Notes: generated from the letters alone by a model not told the origin. A stretch of DNA of 64,000 nt from Symbiodinium kawagutii (GCA_009767595.1 VSDK01003626.1:67765-131764); one strand, 5' to 3'. Positions 10,796 through 21,493 are shown, counted from the stretch's first letter. Program-made: numbers and translations.

Positions 10796-10927
10796 GAGAA
10801 GAGCAGTGTCCGCAGTGGCTGGTGTTGCGCTCGGTCTTGGCAAAACTGGGCATAGCTGAAATCACTCCGCTTCTAGGTGGACGCATCAGGTGGAGCCTAG
10901 GCTCCGGCTATGCGTGTGGTGGGACAG
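10796..10927 (+). CDS. LRR gene N-terminal exon, copy 3
   Basis: This is the third copy of the 132-base module: EEQCPQWLVLRSVLAKLG and then SLGSGYACGGTGS, between GTCCAAG and GGGACAG|GTTCGG. It belongs to the one copy with a complete downstream structure. The exon ends one base into a codon and the LRR exon begins needing two, so at least one small undetected exon or a shifted border lies between 10,928 and 11,248. Confidence 0.75.
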
Positions 10928-11248
10928 GTTCGGTAGGTTCAATAGTCGGAAAATTGTTGAGAAATGGTTTGCAGTTCTATGGTCTATGGGTTTTTGAATC
11001 ACTTGTCTCCCTGTGGAATTTTCATCAACATCTTGGCCGTTGAGTTAATGTTGACAACCAGCGGTTGAACCACTGGTCTGTGGGATGCCAAGAGTATCTC
11101 GGCCTTCTCTCAGGTCCCCCATGGCAAACTTTGGTCAACGAACATCACTGCAACGGTTAGACAAAGATCCGTTTGCTGCTGGCCAATTCCACCATGTGGA
11201 GAAGTCTTTTTGTCCATAAGAGTGCCATTTGAACTGACTGATACCCAG

Positions 11249-12752
11249 GAGTGGATGCAATGTAGTGGAGATCCGCTTGCACGGAGACAAGGCAATCAAT
11301 GGCACGTTGGACCACGAGATCGGACAGCTCAACGCCCTGCGCGAACTGGACCTCCGCGACACCAGGGTCGCAGGTAACCTGGCGAGCCTGCAGAACCTCA
11401 CCCAGTTGAAGCGTCTCAATCTCGGCAGCACCCATGTGGCTGGTGACATCGTGGGTCTGCAAAGATTCACCCAGTTGCAGAACCTCAATCTCGGCTACGC
11501 CAAGGTCACGGGTGACCTGGCGAGCCTGCAGAACCTCACCCAGTTGAAGCGTCTCATTCTTCGCAGCACCGAGGTCGCAGGTGACCTTGCGAGCCTGCAA
11601 GGCTTGACCAAGCTTGATTGGTACATTCTCGACAACACTGATGTCATAGGTGACCTCAGGAGTTTGCAGGGCCTTGTTCAGGTGCAGTACCTCAACCTCT
11701 ACAACACCAATGTCTCAGGTGACTTGTCGAGTTTGCAGGGACTGACCCAGTTGAAGGATCTCTACCTCCACAACAGCAAGATAGCAGGCGACCTCTCGAG
11801 TTTGAAAGGGCTCACTGAGCTGCAGAAGCTCTCCCTCCATGACACGGAAGCGGCAGGTGACCTGGCCAGCCTGCAAGGTCTTGCCCGGCTGCGGAGGCTC
11901 TACCTCGGCAGCACCCAGGTTGCCGGTGACCTCTCGAGTCTGCAAGGTCTTGGGCAGCTGCAGGAGCTGTGGCTCCGTGACATTCACATCGCAGGTGACC
12001 TTGCTAGTTTGGGAGGCCTGACTCGTTTGCAGAAGATCGACCTCGACAACACCAAGGTTGCAGGTGAGCTCACGAGTCTGCAGAACCTCAAGCAGGTCAA
12101 TGAGCTCCACCTCGGGTACACATCAGTAGGAGGTGACTTAGCGACGCTGCTTCCCTGGGACCATGTCACCGTCATCGACCTTGAGCAGACCCATGTCACA
12201 GGACGCCTCAGCTCCAAGTGGCGAGGTCGTTGGTCAAAGCTGCGATCTCTGAAGTTGTCTGGCAGCCAGGTGAAATTTCTCCCACGACCAGGTGAGTTGA
12301 AGGAGTCCTCGTTGTTCACGTCGGATTTTGCAGCCAAGGTCATTCTGCCGCAGCTGACCTCTTTGGAGTTGAATGGATGTCCTTTAGATGGTGACGTCAG
12401 TGACCTACTGCTGCCCCTGTATGGCTCTCCAGCCTTGGCCACAATTGAAGCGGCCGCTTGCACACTCAGAGGCGCTTTGACAGACATGAAGATGAAAAAT
12501 GTCAATGTGGATGAAGTCTTCTATTCGGATTGGAATCCACCTCTAGCTCAGTCTCTAAAGGTCCTCAACCTCGCCTCCACCGGCATCACGCAGATCAAGG
12601 GCGTTCCTGAGCAGATGCAGGTCCTCGTCCTGGCGGAGAATTCGGCTCTGAACTTGGCAGATGGTGTGTTAAAAGCGGCTTTGACAAGGGGAACTTTCGT
12701 GGATCTGCAGAATGTCGCTTTGTCGAACACCACGGAAACTCGTCGCCTGAAA
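11249..12752 (+). CDS. LRR exon of receptor-like membrane protein, copy 3
   Basis: A 1.5-kb exon after a GATACCCAG acceptor. It encodes SGCNVVEIRL, then about 16 tandem LRRs of 24 residues (72-base periodicity) with the core LxxLxxLxLxxTxVAGDLxSLQG. These end near LLPWDHVTVIDLEQTHVTGR, followed by a less regular LRR-like part with LTSLELNGCPLDG and LKVLNLAST. LRRs of this kind form a curved binding surface, and the downstream membrane segment suggests that it faces outside the cell. The 3' border is CTGAAA|GTAAAT and joins phase 0 to phase 0 with the next exon at 12,901. Confidence 0.85.
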
Positions 12753-12900
12753 GTAAATAGTTTTGGTCACAATGGCTTTGTCATGCACCAGAATATTGTG
12801 ACTGTACTGGACATGTATATCAATTTGTTTGGTTGCGCATTTACCCCCAAGGTCCCAAGTTGTGACAGTTGTGCTTCAAGGGTGGTTGTTTAGCATTCAG
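12753..12900 (+). other. Predicted 148-base intron
   Basis: The sequence begins GTAAAT and ends TTAGCATTCAG. Removing it joins the LRR frame to the cysteine-rich frame at codon boundaries. Without splicing the two frames are out of register, and the upstream frame stops at about 12,893. Confidence 0.7.
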
Positions 12901-13884
12901 GAAGCAGCAGACCTCTTGAGAGAGGGCTTGATCGTGAAGAGCGACCAGGTGTCCTCTATGAGCACGGAAGGAGGATACCAGTGTCATTCCATTGTCTCAT
13001 CGACGCTGCAAGTCTCCCCTGAGAAGTTTCTTCCACAAGAACTTTGCAGGTGCTCCCCCGGATTTGAAGGGGAGGGTGTGCAGTGCCGCAAATGTGGCCT
13101 CGACACTTTCTCTGAAGGCAACAGCAGCAAGTGCACACCTTGCCCTCCGGGCAGTATTGCAGGAGAAGGCGAAGCCACTTGCAGGTGCACTTCTGGAGGC
13201 GAGTTTTTGCCAGACCAAACTCCCGCCTGCCAGTGTCATGCAGAGCATGCGCTCTCTGCAAATCTTAAAGGCCCCAGTGGCAATCAGACCGTGACAGAGA
13301 TCTGCGTCGCCTGCCACGACACACACCTCATGTGCCCTCACCAGGGCATGGTGTTGAGCTTTGCACCACCTGCGATTGGCTTCGCACGCCTCAGGGAGAA
13401 TGACACTGCAGCCCGGCAGTGCTTGCCGCCCCAAGACACCCGGTGCAACACCACTGACAGCAATGGATCCAATCACTTGGGATGTGCCAGCGGATATGGT
13501 GGAGTGCTTTGTTCCGATTGCGAAGCAGGGCATTACTTGACCAACAAAGCTTGCAAACCGTGCCCGACCAGTGACTTCACCCAGCAGATCTGGAGCGTGG
13601 CTGCAGTGGCAGGTGGCATTGGAGTGCTTGCGGTGGCCTTCTTGATGTACACGCGTCTGCGTCGCAGGATGGGAGACGAGTCAACCGCTGAGATGTCATC
13701 AGTGGCTGCTCCGTTTTCGGCGGTTGGTGCCTTTACGGAGCAAGTGAAGCAACTCGCGCCGATGCTTCTGCAGACTTGCCAGCTATGGGCTGTGTTGGCA
13801 GCGTTAATGAAGAACAAAGCTGGCCGAGGCTCATCGAAAGGATGGGAAATTCCTTTCATCGAGGCCGGAGTTTCAAAGTTTTGA
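12901..13884 (+). CDS. Cysteine-rich and transmembrane part of LRR receptor-like protein
   Basis: The frame opens EAADLLREGLIV and then has a cysteine-rich stretch (CSPGFEGEGVQCRKCGL, CTPCPPGSIAGEGEATCRC) of the EGF/GCC2-GCC3 type. A second cysteine cluster follows, with GYGGVLCSDCEAGHYL and CKPCP. A membrane helix comes next (AAVAGGIGVLAVAFLMY), then basic residues RLRRRMG and a second hydrophobic segment near MLLQTCQLWAVLAAL. LRR, cysteine-rich repeats, then membrane spans is an order I associate with large dinoflagellate surface proteins. The ligand is unknown. The frame stops at 13,884, but the real exon probably ends a little earlier (near WEIPFIEAG), joining the exon at about 14,190. 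Confidence 0.8.
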   Translation, partial: EAADLLREGLIVKSDQVSSMSTEGGYQCHSIVSSTLQVSPEKFLPQELCRCSPGFEGEGVQCRKCGLDTFSEGNSSKCTPCPPGSIAGEGEATCRCTSGGEFLPDQTPACQCHAEHALSANLKGPSGNQTVTEICVACHDTHLMCPHQGMVLSFAPPAIGFARLRENDTAARQCLPPQDTRCNTTDSNGSNHLGCASGYGGVLCSDCEAGHYLTNKACKPCPTSDFTQQIWSVAAVAGGIGVLAVAFLMYTRLRRRMGDESTAEMSSVAAPFSAVGAFTEQVKQLAPMLLQTCQLWAVLAALMKNKAGRGSSKGWEIPFIEAGVSKF

Positions 13885-14189
13885 AATCCTCTTATTTGCT
13901 ATTTGCTGGCTTGTGGACATAAATTCTTCAATTAACATAGCAGCAACATGGCGCCGCGATATGTAGCGGAAGTGTGTGTCGCATGAAGGCATCTTCGGTT
14001 TGTTCTGTTCTCGGAAGCCCCACCATTATCGGCAGCTGTCATTGAATCTGAGCTCTTCTAGAATTTGCTTTAATACTGGGAGGTATCCTGCAAAGGCAAC
14101 GGGGTTTTCATCAGCCGCTATAGGGTCCTGTTGCTATCGGCATCCCTAAAAGCAAGTCCCATGAAATCACTTGTGATGGGGCGAGGCAT

Positions 14190-14369
14190 CGCAGCTCTCC
14201 GTGGACAGCCTGAAGGGCGCCCTGAATTTACAATGCGCCTTCAACGATGGTGCTTTTGTTCGCCTGGCTTCCGCCTTGATGGCTCCAGTGGCTCCAGTTG
14301 CGGCGCTCCTATGCTGCTTAGCCACGGAGATTTGCTACCACGGAGTTGGCGTCGCTTCCGCATTGAAGG
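14190..14369 (+). CDS. LRR receptor-like gene, following membrane exon
   Basis: After a GGCATCGCAG acceptor the frame reads LSVDSLKGALNLQCAFNDG, then a hydrophobic run LMAPVAPVAALLCCLATE and GVGVASALK. It continues logically from IPFIEAG in the previous exon and into ALTLFYVGG in the exon at 14,983. The donor would be GCAGTG after TTGAAG, a GC type. The exon is assigned to the same gene on reading-frame logic alone. Confidence 0.6.
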
Positions 14370-14982
14370 CAGTGCGAAACGCTGGCATTATGCATTTTGG
14401 ATTTAATTTGAGGTTGGTATGTTCGCCTGTCAGGTTTACTGTATATTTTGATACTAGTGAATGTATGTGGATGTATCTGTTTTAACAGGCGATCCAACCC
14501 CCCAAACAGAAACAACCTTTGTGTGGTTTCTTCTTTCATTTCAGGAAGTTTTATTGCGATGGAATGAGACCCTGGGTCTCCCTTTTGTTAAAGTCCAGGA
14601 CTGTTCGCACTGATAAAGACTCCTTCAATAAATTGAAATACCTTCAATCGGATATTGCAAAAGTCTCCCCTCTCAGCAAGCTCCTGGCGAAAAGGTATTC
14701 CTATACTCATTGCATGTTATTGCCAGTCCTCGACATCAGGTCGTTGTTGATTTTCATCTGAGAAAAAGGAAAAGGATTAGGGTTTTGAGGAGGGAACAAT
14801 TGATACAAACATGCAAAAATGAGTCTCAATTTTTGTCAGGTTTTCGGACATGCTTGAGAACTATCGGAACGAATATTGTAAGTGCCTGAAGCTTGACATT
14901 TGGGGCCTCTAAAATCTTTGTCAAAGATGGGTGATTTGAGTTGAAGTTGGACTGATTGTCATTGCAGTGATGCGATTTGCAG
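14370..14982. other. Intron-like DNA
   Basis: No convincing exon. The last 290 bases are similar to 770-992 upstream of the paralogous exon, so the segmental duplication starts inside this intron. Confidence 0.5.
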
Positions 14983-15091
14983 GCTCTTACACTCTTCTAC
15001 GTGGGTGGAGCTTCAGGTGCTTCAAAGCTGCTTCGCTGCCAGGAGGTTGATGGCGAGAAAGGCAGTCTTCCTAAAGAGTTGCCTGGAGCAA
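14983..15091 (+). CDS. Receptor family, membrane exon (copy R)
   Basis: The exon encodes ALTLFYVGGASGASKLLRCQ followed by a charged tail ending LPKELPGA. It is the 109-base counterpart of 993-1,101 and has a GT donor (GTGATG) where copy L has GC. It links the LRR and cysteine-rich exons upstream to the multi-pass C-terminal half. Confidence 0.75.
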
Positions 15092-15240
15092 GTGATGCTT
15101 TGATTGTTTGATGACGAAAATTCACCGTCTTAGGGTAGAAGGTGTAGCTTCTAGATTTTCGCTTGGTTTCAAAAGTTCAAAGTCCCACCCCCAAGAACAA
15201 TTTGTTTCTCGATTCCAGTCGACCAGTGAGATCCAGTGAG

Positions 15241-15520
15241 GTTTGCTTTCCGAAAATCTGTGCCGCACTTGCTATGCTATGATTCTTCCTTGGCATACCT
15301 GGATGCCATTGGTTATGCCAGCGTCGTCTTTTACGGAGTCGTTGTGCCTCTCTGCCTTGCCTACCTGTATGCACGGCAGCACTTGGCGCTTCTTCCAGGG
15401 AAGACCACCGTTGCCCGCGCTGTAGCGGATGGCGATGAGATCAAAGTGCGCTTGGTGGAGCTCGATGCTGTCGAAACCTCACAGGCGACTTTGCCATTCG
15501 TGGATTGGATCGGACGATGA
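15241..15520 (+). CDS. Receptor family, transmembrane exon (copy R)
   Basis: The frame reads FAFRKSVPHLLCYDSS, then a membrane helix (GYASVVFYGVVVPLCLAYLY) and a charged end (FVDWIGR). It joins in phase to the preceding exon. The frame closes at a TGA just before a GAT microsatellite, so the real donor lies near 15,505-15,515. Confidence 0.75.
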
Positions 15521-15529
15521 TGAAGAATC

Positions 15530-15591
15530 TTCTGATGATTGCTGTCATGGTTGTGATGATGGTGGTGATGATGATGATGATGATGATGATG

Positions 15592-15625
<34 letters not shown>

Positions 15626-15695
15626 CGAGGATGATGACGAGGATGATGATGAGGAAGAGGAAGAGGATGAGGATGAGGATGAGGATGTTGTTGTT
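15530..15695. repeat. (GAT)n microsatellite
   Basis: A long run of GAT/GAC/GAG triplets follows the transmembrane exon. Copy L has only a few GAT units at the same place (1,530-1,600), so the array expanded after duplication. Poly-Asp, poly-Met and poly-Ile frames across it are not genes. Confidence 0.9.
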
Positions 15696-15889
15696 GTTGG
15701 TGGTGGTCACAGCGGTGATGATGTGGCCAATTCACGCTTTGTGAATGGGCTTTGATGTTTTTTTTCATTTGAGAGTCCACCCCTTTCGCATGAGCCCCCA
15801 CACAGCCTTCCCATCACCTGTTCGTTGATGTGATTGAGAGTCCAGCTTTGTTGTATTATTATCGGTTAGGCTTCTCATACATCCATCGC

Positions 15890-16082
15890 TTCAAAGCCAC
15901 CAAACCACCAAAACCCATCATTGGTTTGTCGGTGCCACGAGTGTTCTTTGCCCAGGAAGTGCACAAAGGAGAGGTGGTGCATATCAGGCGGTTGCTGGCA
16001 GCATCAGCTGCCCACATTGCAGTGAAGATGCACGGCCGCATCCGTGTCACGTTGAAAGACGGAGTTGTGGTGGCCAAGCGCT
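15890..16082 (+). CDS. Receptor family, conserved exon (copy R)
   Basis: The frame passes through KPIIGLSVPRVFFAQE, EVVHIRRLLAASAAHIAV and RVTLKDGVVVAK. The last two parts are conserved in copy L. The exon is basic and hydrophilic, so it is probably a cytoplasmic linker. Borders are approximate. Confidence 0.65.
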
Positions 16083-16457
16083 TGTCAGGTCGGGAGCAAG
16101 GAAAGGGAGAGCTTGGATGTTGCATTTAGGGCACACCAAAACAATCACATCATACACAAATGAAGAGCTACTGCATCATGGTGGTGAAGATTCATGAAGC
16201 CAATGGCACCAGCAGCGAACCTGGGAAGGTAACAGGTAAACAGCAACTGAACCCAAACTGGACGAGAAGGATGTTTGGAAAGAAACTAATAGTACGGGGA
16301 GCGGGCAACCGCCCAACCTTTTTGAAACCATCAAAAATGATACAAAAATATATAGGTGTCAGACATTTGGTCAAAGGGTCGTGGCGGCGTAAAATCACAT
16401 CGTTTACAGCGCTTCTTGCATTTGTTGTGCGACTGCTACCCAAAAATCGAGATGCAG

Positions 16458-16831
16458 GTGACAGTCGAGTTCCAAACGAACGAGCTTCGGAAGTTTTCCG
16501 CTCAAGCATCGAACATGACTGGCAGCTTGAAGACTTGTCGACCTTGTTGGAGAGCAGCGGCAGCATGAAGAGTCGTGATCTCACAGAAGCCTTGACTGAT
16601 CGCTGCCTATTGGAAGAGGCCGAATCTTCCCAACCTTCCCTCGCGGGTGCCAAGCATATCTTGTTCAAGTATTCACGGTGTCAAAGCTTCTACATCGAAA
16701 TCATACAGAAGTTGGTAGCAGTGGGCATAGTGTCAGTGGTGAACAGTGACAATGGCTTGGAATTGTCTCTTGCAATCGCGCTACTGATGGCAGCAGCCAG
16801 TGGCATGGTGCAGCCCTACTTCCATCCACAG
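16458..16831 (+). CDS. Receptor family, exon with membrane helix (copy R)
   Basis: The exon runs from a GAGATGCAG acceptor to CATCCACAG followed by GCAGGG. It contains SRDLTEALTDRCLLEEAE, FKYSRCQSFYIEIIQKLV and a hydrophobic segment LSLAIALLMAAASGMVQPYF. Five codons shorter than copy L, with the frame kept. Confidence 0.75.
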
Positions 16832-16959
16832 GCAGGGTAAATGAACATCAAGAGAGGGGTCCAAACTGCGGGTATCACAAAGCAGATTTGACATTTTCCC
16901 AATGATGCATTTTTTGCGGGGGATCCCTACCTCCCTTTCACCTCAAGAATTCTAGCGGT

Positions 16960-17058
16960 TGATTGCAGAGGCCAACATCCTGCAGTGCTGCAGCTACCTG
17001 TGCCTGGCCCTGGCAGCAGTGGGCTTCAGCTATGAACGCACCTGGTTCCTTGGCGCAG
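16960..17058 (+). CDS. Receptor family, short hydrophobic exon (copy R)
   Basis: The frame RLIAEANILQCCSYLCLALA continues to GFSYERTWFLGAG and ends GCGCAG|GTCATT. A CTAG just before CGGTTG may act as the acceptor in this copy. Confidence 0.62.
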
Positions 17059-17213
17059 GTCATTAGAATATCTTCTGAATTAGGTGAGTTCTGGCGCAAA
17101 AATGTTGGGATCAAGTTTTACAGTATTCGGCAGAGGTAAAACTTTTGTGCTGATCCAGATTTCTGCTACTCCGACTTCCGAGTTGCTGCATGAAACCTAT
17201 GCCATTGCATGAG

Positions 17214-17350
17214 GCTCAGTCGCGGAGCCTTGGCTGTGCCCTTCCTGCTGCGCGCTGCGTTGGCCGGGCGGGCCGGAGAGCCTTGCGGTGCGAATCTGGC
17301 GGCAGATGGAGAAGGAGATCTCCAAACTGCAGGATGCTGGGCGAAAAGCG
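17214..17350 (+). pseudogene. Receptor family, C-terminal exon with frame loss (copy R)
   Basis: The exon starts LSRGALAVPFLLRAALAG, as in copy L. An 8-base deletion relative to 3,564-3,592 then shifts the frame, so the conserved AVRIWQQMEKEISKL helix is no longer read. Downstream bases are still nearly identical (GGAGAAGGAGATCTCCAA), so the loss is recent. Copy R may make a protein with a different tail, or the shift may mark early decay. Confidence 0.6.
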
Positions 17351-17384
17351 TCGTCGTTTGATGCGTGTTGGTGTTGTTTGTTGT

Positions 17385-17462
17385 GCTTGTTGTACTGGTT
17401 GGTTGTTGATTGTTGTTGATTGTTGTTGATTGTTGTTGATTGTTGTTGATTGTTGTTGGTCG
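17385..17462. repeat. GTTGTTGATT tandem repeat
   Basis: About six regular copies of GTTGTTGATT follow the last recognised receptor exon, at the place where copy L has GTTGTTGG repeats. Confidence 0.9.
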
Positions 17463-17670
17463 TTGTCGCTGTTGCTCATCATCATTCCATTTCGTTCACA
17501 GGGAATCCATGGCCCTGCGAATGGCAACCTCCAACATCAAGAAACTCTGATGAGATCACAGATAGTCGGTCCCACTGCCGGCCTGGTGCCCAGATTCCAT
17601 GTGATCGTACCTCGCCACGGACAATGACTTCATCACGGTCCCAACATGTCTAAACCTCCTGCATGACCCG

Positions 17671-17727
17671 CCCTGGCATTTAAGGATGGCAAAGCGCTCG
17701 AGATTCAGGTGGAGCCTTGGTCCAGCT
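17671..17727 (+). CDS. Short conserved coding block (copy R)
   Basis: Reads LAFKDGKALEIQVEPW, the counterpart of 4,260-4,316. A TAG follows within a few codons, so this may be a terminal exon or a decayed one. Confidence 0.45.
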
Positions 17728-18110
17728 ATTAGTTGTCATGGAGAAATTTGTGCTTGTTCTGATAGTGGTGCCACCGTGGCACCAGCAAAATTCAACTGAT
17801 TTAGCAAGTAACATACGTACGTACTGGCACTGGTAATACCTGTTGCGGGCATTGTTCATCACCTCGATCAAAGACAGGGAGGCACCTATTGAATTGGGAG
17901 TGTTCATGAGCAGTTTCTGTGGGGGAAGTCCATGGTCATGGGTACCTAGAGGTTTCAAGGAGGTTCAATGTAGGAAGCCACAGGGTTTTGATTTTCCAAA
18001 CCACAATTTTCAGAGCTAGTCATCCACAGTGACACCACTCATCTTGCCACTAAGGAAACCGTTTCATTCATATGACCTGGACATGTGTCTCACCACGCGA
18101 AACCTGAAAG

Positions 18111-20102
18111 CCACGGCGACTGCGTGTGGCCCAAAAACGGGGCGTTGCCAGGAACTATCACTAGCTGACAGTGGCTGGGTTGGCTCAGGCTCTGTTCTAA
18201 GATAACCACGCAGATGCTGGCTGTTTCACCGACAGCAACTGACCAACTTGGACCCAAAATCCCCAGGTGTGGTGCCTTTCTTAGCCGCAGTTAGCAACTA
18301 CTGACTCGGTGACCATGGTGACATTTTGATCTGATGGTGACTGCTCTGCCAAGGTGGGAGAGTGGGCAGAAGTGAGAAGTGAGCAGGAGGAGAAGGGTTG
18401 AGCAGTGAATTCGAGGAGGACAAGACCTGATCAGAGATGACTTTGATAGGCTGTCCGTCAAAATGATCCCCTGCAACTCGTGAGTTCATGTTTGACATGT
18501 CTTCAGAATTGCAAGTCTTTGAAACTCGTTTTTACTGGAGGCTGATCCAAAATTCTTGGTCCGAGTCTTCAGCAGAAATGTGACGTGTTGCTGACGCAGT
18601 GGACAGTGTGATGAATTGGTTGCCGTGGTTTAGGTTTAGATGTATGTGACAGTCAGATGCAGGCAGAAGATGTCTCACGTGGAACAGGTTGCGTCTCCAA
18701 ACAGTGGTGAACAGCCAAACGTCCGCAGCGCTGTAGAAAGAGGAGGCCTTTGCAATCGGCTGGTTGAGCACTTGGGATCTTTGCATTGTATACAGCTTTC
18801 CTTGACAGCCATGGCATGCTGAGTTGAGGGGTTGGAATGGTTTCTCGATTTTGTCATTGAACTGAGGACTGTTTGTTTCAGTGAAGCAGATCCAAGCAGA
18901 GTCTGATTTATTCCCATGATGTGAAGCGAAGCTAGGGTTCTCTTGAAACATTGACCTTCGCCAGCGCGTTTCAATCAAGGGACAGCCTTTGGATGATCTG
19001 GCAATCAGTCTGGTTAGTACCTTTATCATCTATTCTTTTCCAATTATGAACTATTGACTATTTACTATACCCGTTACAAACTATACTATCTACTCTTTAC
19101 TATACCAACCTCCTACCGCTACTGCTACCACACTGTTAGCAGTATTCCTACAACTGGTATACACTACTACCAATTTCCCACTACCACCCCTACTACCAGT
19201 CTTGCCACAACTTAAAAGGTTCTACAACATCAAACTCACCATTTTCCAACAATATAAAACAATATAAACATTATTAGCCAGTATAATCTCGTTGTGTTTC
19301 TCTTCGTTGCCAGTGCTGTCCCACGCTGATGATCTGCAGCGCGGTTGGTTTCCATGGCAGCAGCGCCTCCGAGTGGTTCAGGCACCTCGCCATGGTGTCA
19401 TGGGCGGTGAGGTTCCTCAGATAACACGTCATAAGCGCAACAGCCGGCTGAAAATCGTGACATTTCAGGGATGTGATCCAATTACATTTGGATACATGTA
19501 GATTATTACATATGTAGATTATGATATATGAGTGAATATAGGTAGATTTTGGAGTTGGGCATAGATCCTGAGATGTATTTTTAGATATGCAGATAGATAG
19601 GGACACCCCCAAGCATTCCCAGGCAGCGCCAACTGTCAGGGTACACCTGTGATATTCCCAAGCAGAGGCTGTAGGCATATGACGGGTAAGATGCTCGCCT
19701 TCTGACATGTGATTGATATACAAGGCTAGGCACGTTCATGGGAGATGCTGACATATATTTCGCTTTTCTGAGGTCTAGCGTGAGAATGGGAGACGTCAAC
19801 ATTTGGAGTTTAGTCAACAGTTCGTCAGTTACAGGTCTGTTTTGCTGCTACTACAGGGTTGATTGAGAACAGAGCGTGAGATTTCACGCCACACCTCAAA
19901 CGTTGTCTGGCGGCAACCCTGCTTTTCCATTTGTCTCTCTCCTTCTCTTGATGCATAAGCATACAAAGGTACTCGTTCATAATATGTCATGTATATTCAT
20001 ATGACATGTTGTTTGAAATTTCATTATATGTAGACATTGGCAATGCCATGATTTGTAAACATGCAGCATGTACTGCTATGCATCTGCCCTATGCATCGCT
20101 TA
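18111..20102. other. Spacer without supported gene
   Basis: The segment includes a C/T/A-rich simple stretch at 19,020-19,210 and ATATGTAGATT-like repeats near 19,495-19,590. Minus-strand frames at 18,532-19,029 and 19,274-19,723 have no domain, no splice support and no paralogue, so they are not called. Confidence 0.4.
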
Positions 20103-20275
20103 GGGAACCTGCTGGTGGGTACAAGCTGCGGGAGCTGGAGCACGTTGAAGTCGTACAACTCCAACATCACAGCAGGCCTAGTGGTGCTGTGTTGGTGCGG
20201 GTGGTTTCACCAATGTTGCGCGAGCTGTGCCATCGCCTAGGAACTCCTGGTGTTTTCTGGCAACGGTTTTGACAC
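20103..20275 (+). CDS. Candidate terminal exon, unknown product
   Basis: After GCATCGCTTAG the frame reads EPAGGYKLRELEHVEVVQLQ and on through VLVRVVSPMLRELCHRLG to a TGA near 20,272. GC content and amino acid composition are protein-like and differ from the flanks. No domain is recognised. Confidence 0.35.
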
Positions 20276-20327
20276 TTGCTCTGTGACCTGCAGCCGAAAT
20301 GCCAAATGGTTCCAACCAACCGCCGCA

Positions 20328-20374
20328 TCATAGTCGTGATTGTGATTGTGATTGTGATTGTGATTGTGATTGTG

Positions 20375-20428
<54 letters not shown>

Positions 20429-20440
20429 GCGGTTGTGGTG
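20328..20440. repeat. (GTGATT)n(GTT)n microsatellite
   Basis: Seven or so GTGATT units change into about 17 GTT/TTG units. The Ile-Val repeat frame across it is an artefact. Confidence 0.95.
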
Positions 20441-20688
20441 GTTGCGTGTTTACAGATCTTTGTTGCTAATGTTGCTCTTCTTGACAGTTCTTGCTAGATA
20501 TTGGCCTCTCATTCAAGAACGGATCTTTTGCTTCATAGTAAACGAATAGGTACTTTTATTTACATACATGTAATTCTGTGTGTTCAGTGCACATGGATGT
20601 TACCGGCCACACTGGCCTGGTGGGTACGTTCCGCCTAAGTAGCCTAGCCCCACACGCCTGACGCCAGGCAGTTGGTGGAAGGCCTTAG

Positions 20689-21131
20689 TCCTTTTCCACT
20701 TGGCCTCACTGGACGGCCTTCAGCCGGATATCGTGACCTACAACGCCAGCATCAGCAGCTGCACGAAATCGGTCCAATGGCAACGCGCCGTGGGGTTGCT
20801 GCGTGAGCTTTGCAGCGAACGGTTGCTACCCACGGTGGTCACATATGGAGCCAGCCTCACTGCATGTGAGAAGGCATCCCAATGGCGGAGGGCTCTAATG
20901 TTGCACTGCTTCATGGGTGCTGACTATTTGGAAACGAATATCATCCTCTACAACGCGACCATCAGTGCCCTAGAGAAAGACCAGCAATGGCAATGGGCTC
21001 TTCATTTCTTCTCCCAGCCAAGTGAGCTGAGCGTTGTCACTTGGAACGCCATGATCAGTGCATATGGAAAGATTGCACAGTGGCAACGCGCTGTAGACAG
21101 CTTGCAGCAGATGTATCTACTGACCTTTCAG
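20689..21131 (+). CDS. PPR protein exon 1 (gene 1)
   Basis: After a GGCCTTAG acceptor the frame encodes about four pentatricopeptide repeats of about 35 residues: DGLQPDIVTYNASISSC, LLPTVVTYGASLTACEKASQ, LYNATISALEKDQQWQWAL and VVTWNAMISAYGKIAQWQRA. PPR proteins bind single-stranded RNA in organelles and act in RNA editing, processing or translation. The W-Q-R-A pattern after each ACEK-type turn is the form I associate with dinoflagellate PPRs. The exon ends TTTCAG|GTGGCT in phase 0, compatible with the next exon. Confidence 0.85.
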
Positions 21132-21493
21132 GTGGCTTGGGATGTTGGTCGGCTGCTCCATGACAATCTTCACCAATGCCCACTAGCACTATGAAACGTA
21201 TATACTCGATGACGGTTTCAAACTTTTCCCTTTTTCTCCAATATGTGGGATCGTTATCTGGAGTGGAAAGCAAGAGCGTGTTAAGAGGACGGTCCAGCAA
21301 GTTCGTGGGCTGATCCGTCATTTGTGAGTTCATGGTGGTGGCCTGTGTGGTCACAATGTAGGTGCCATTTTAGCGACTCACTCCACAAGGCAGGGTGAGA
21401 GACGCTCCGTAACCGAGAAAAGGGATCGTTATCTGGTTGACGAATGCTTTTTCAAACAGCATGGTTCACCAATCCCCAAAGTTGGGGTGCCAG

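Larger units (their letters stand above)
14694..18110 (+). repeat. Right copy of the segmental gene duplication
   Basis: Partner of 770-4,560. Exon blocks are well conserved and introns are diverged and unequal in length. Here the duplicated 3' half is preceded by the LRR exons. This shows what the left copy has lost, or what lies before the window. Confidence 0.85.

Noticed and set aside
15429-15755. Frames with poly-Asp, poly-Met and poly-His near 15,550
   Set aside because: They come from the (GAT)n microsatellite, which is nearly absent from the paralogous site at 1,540.
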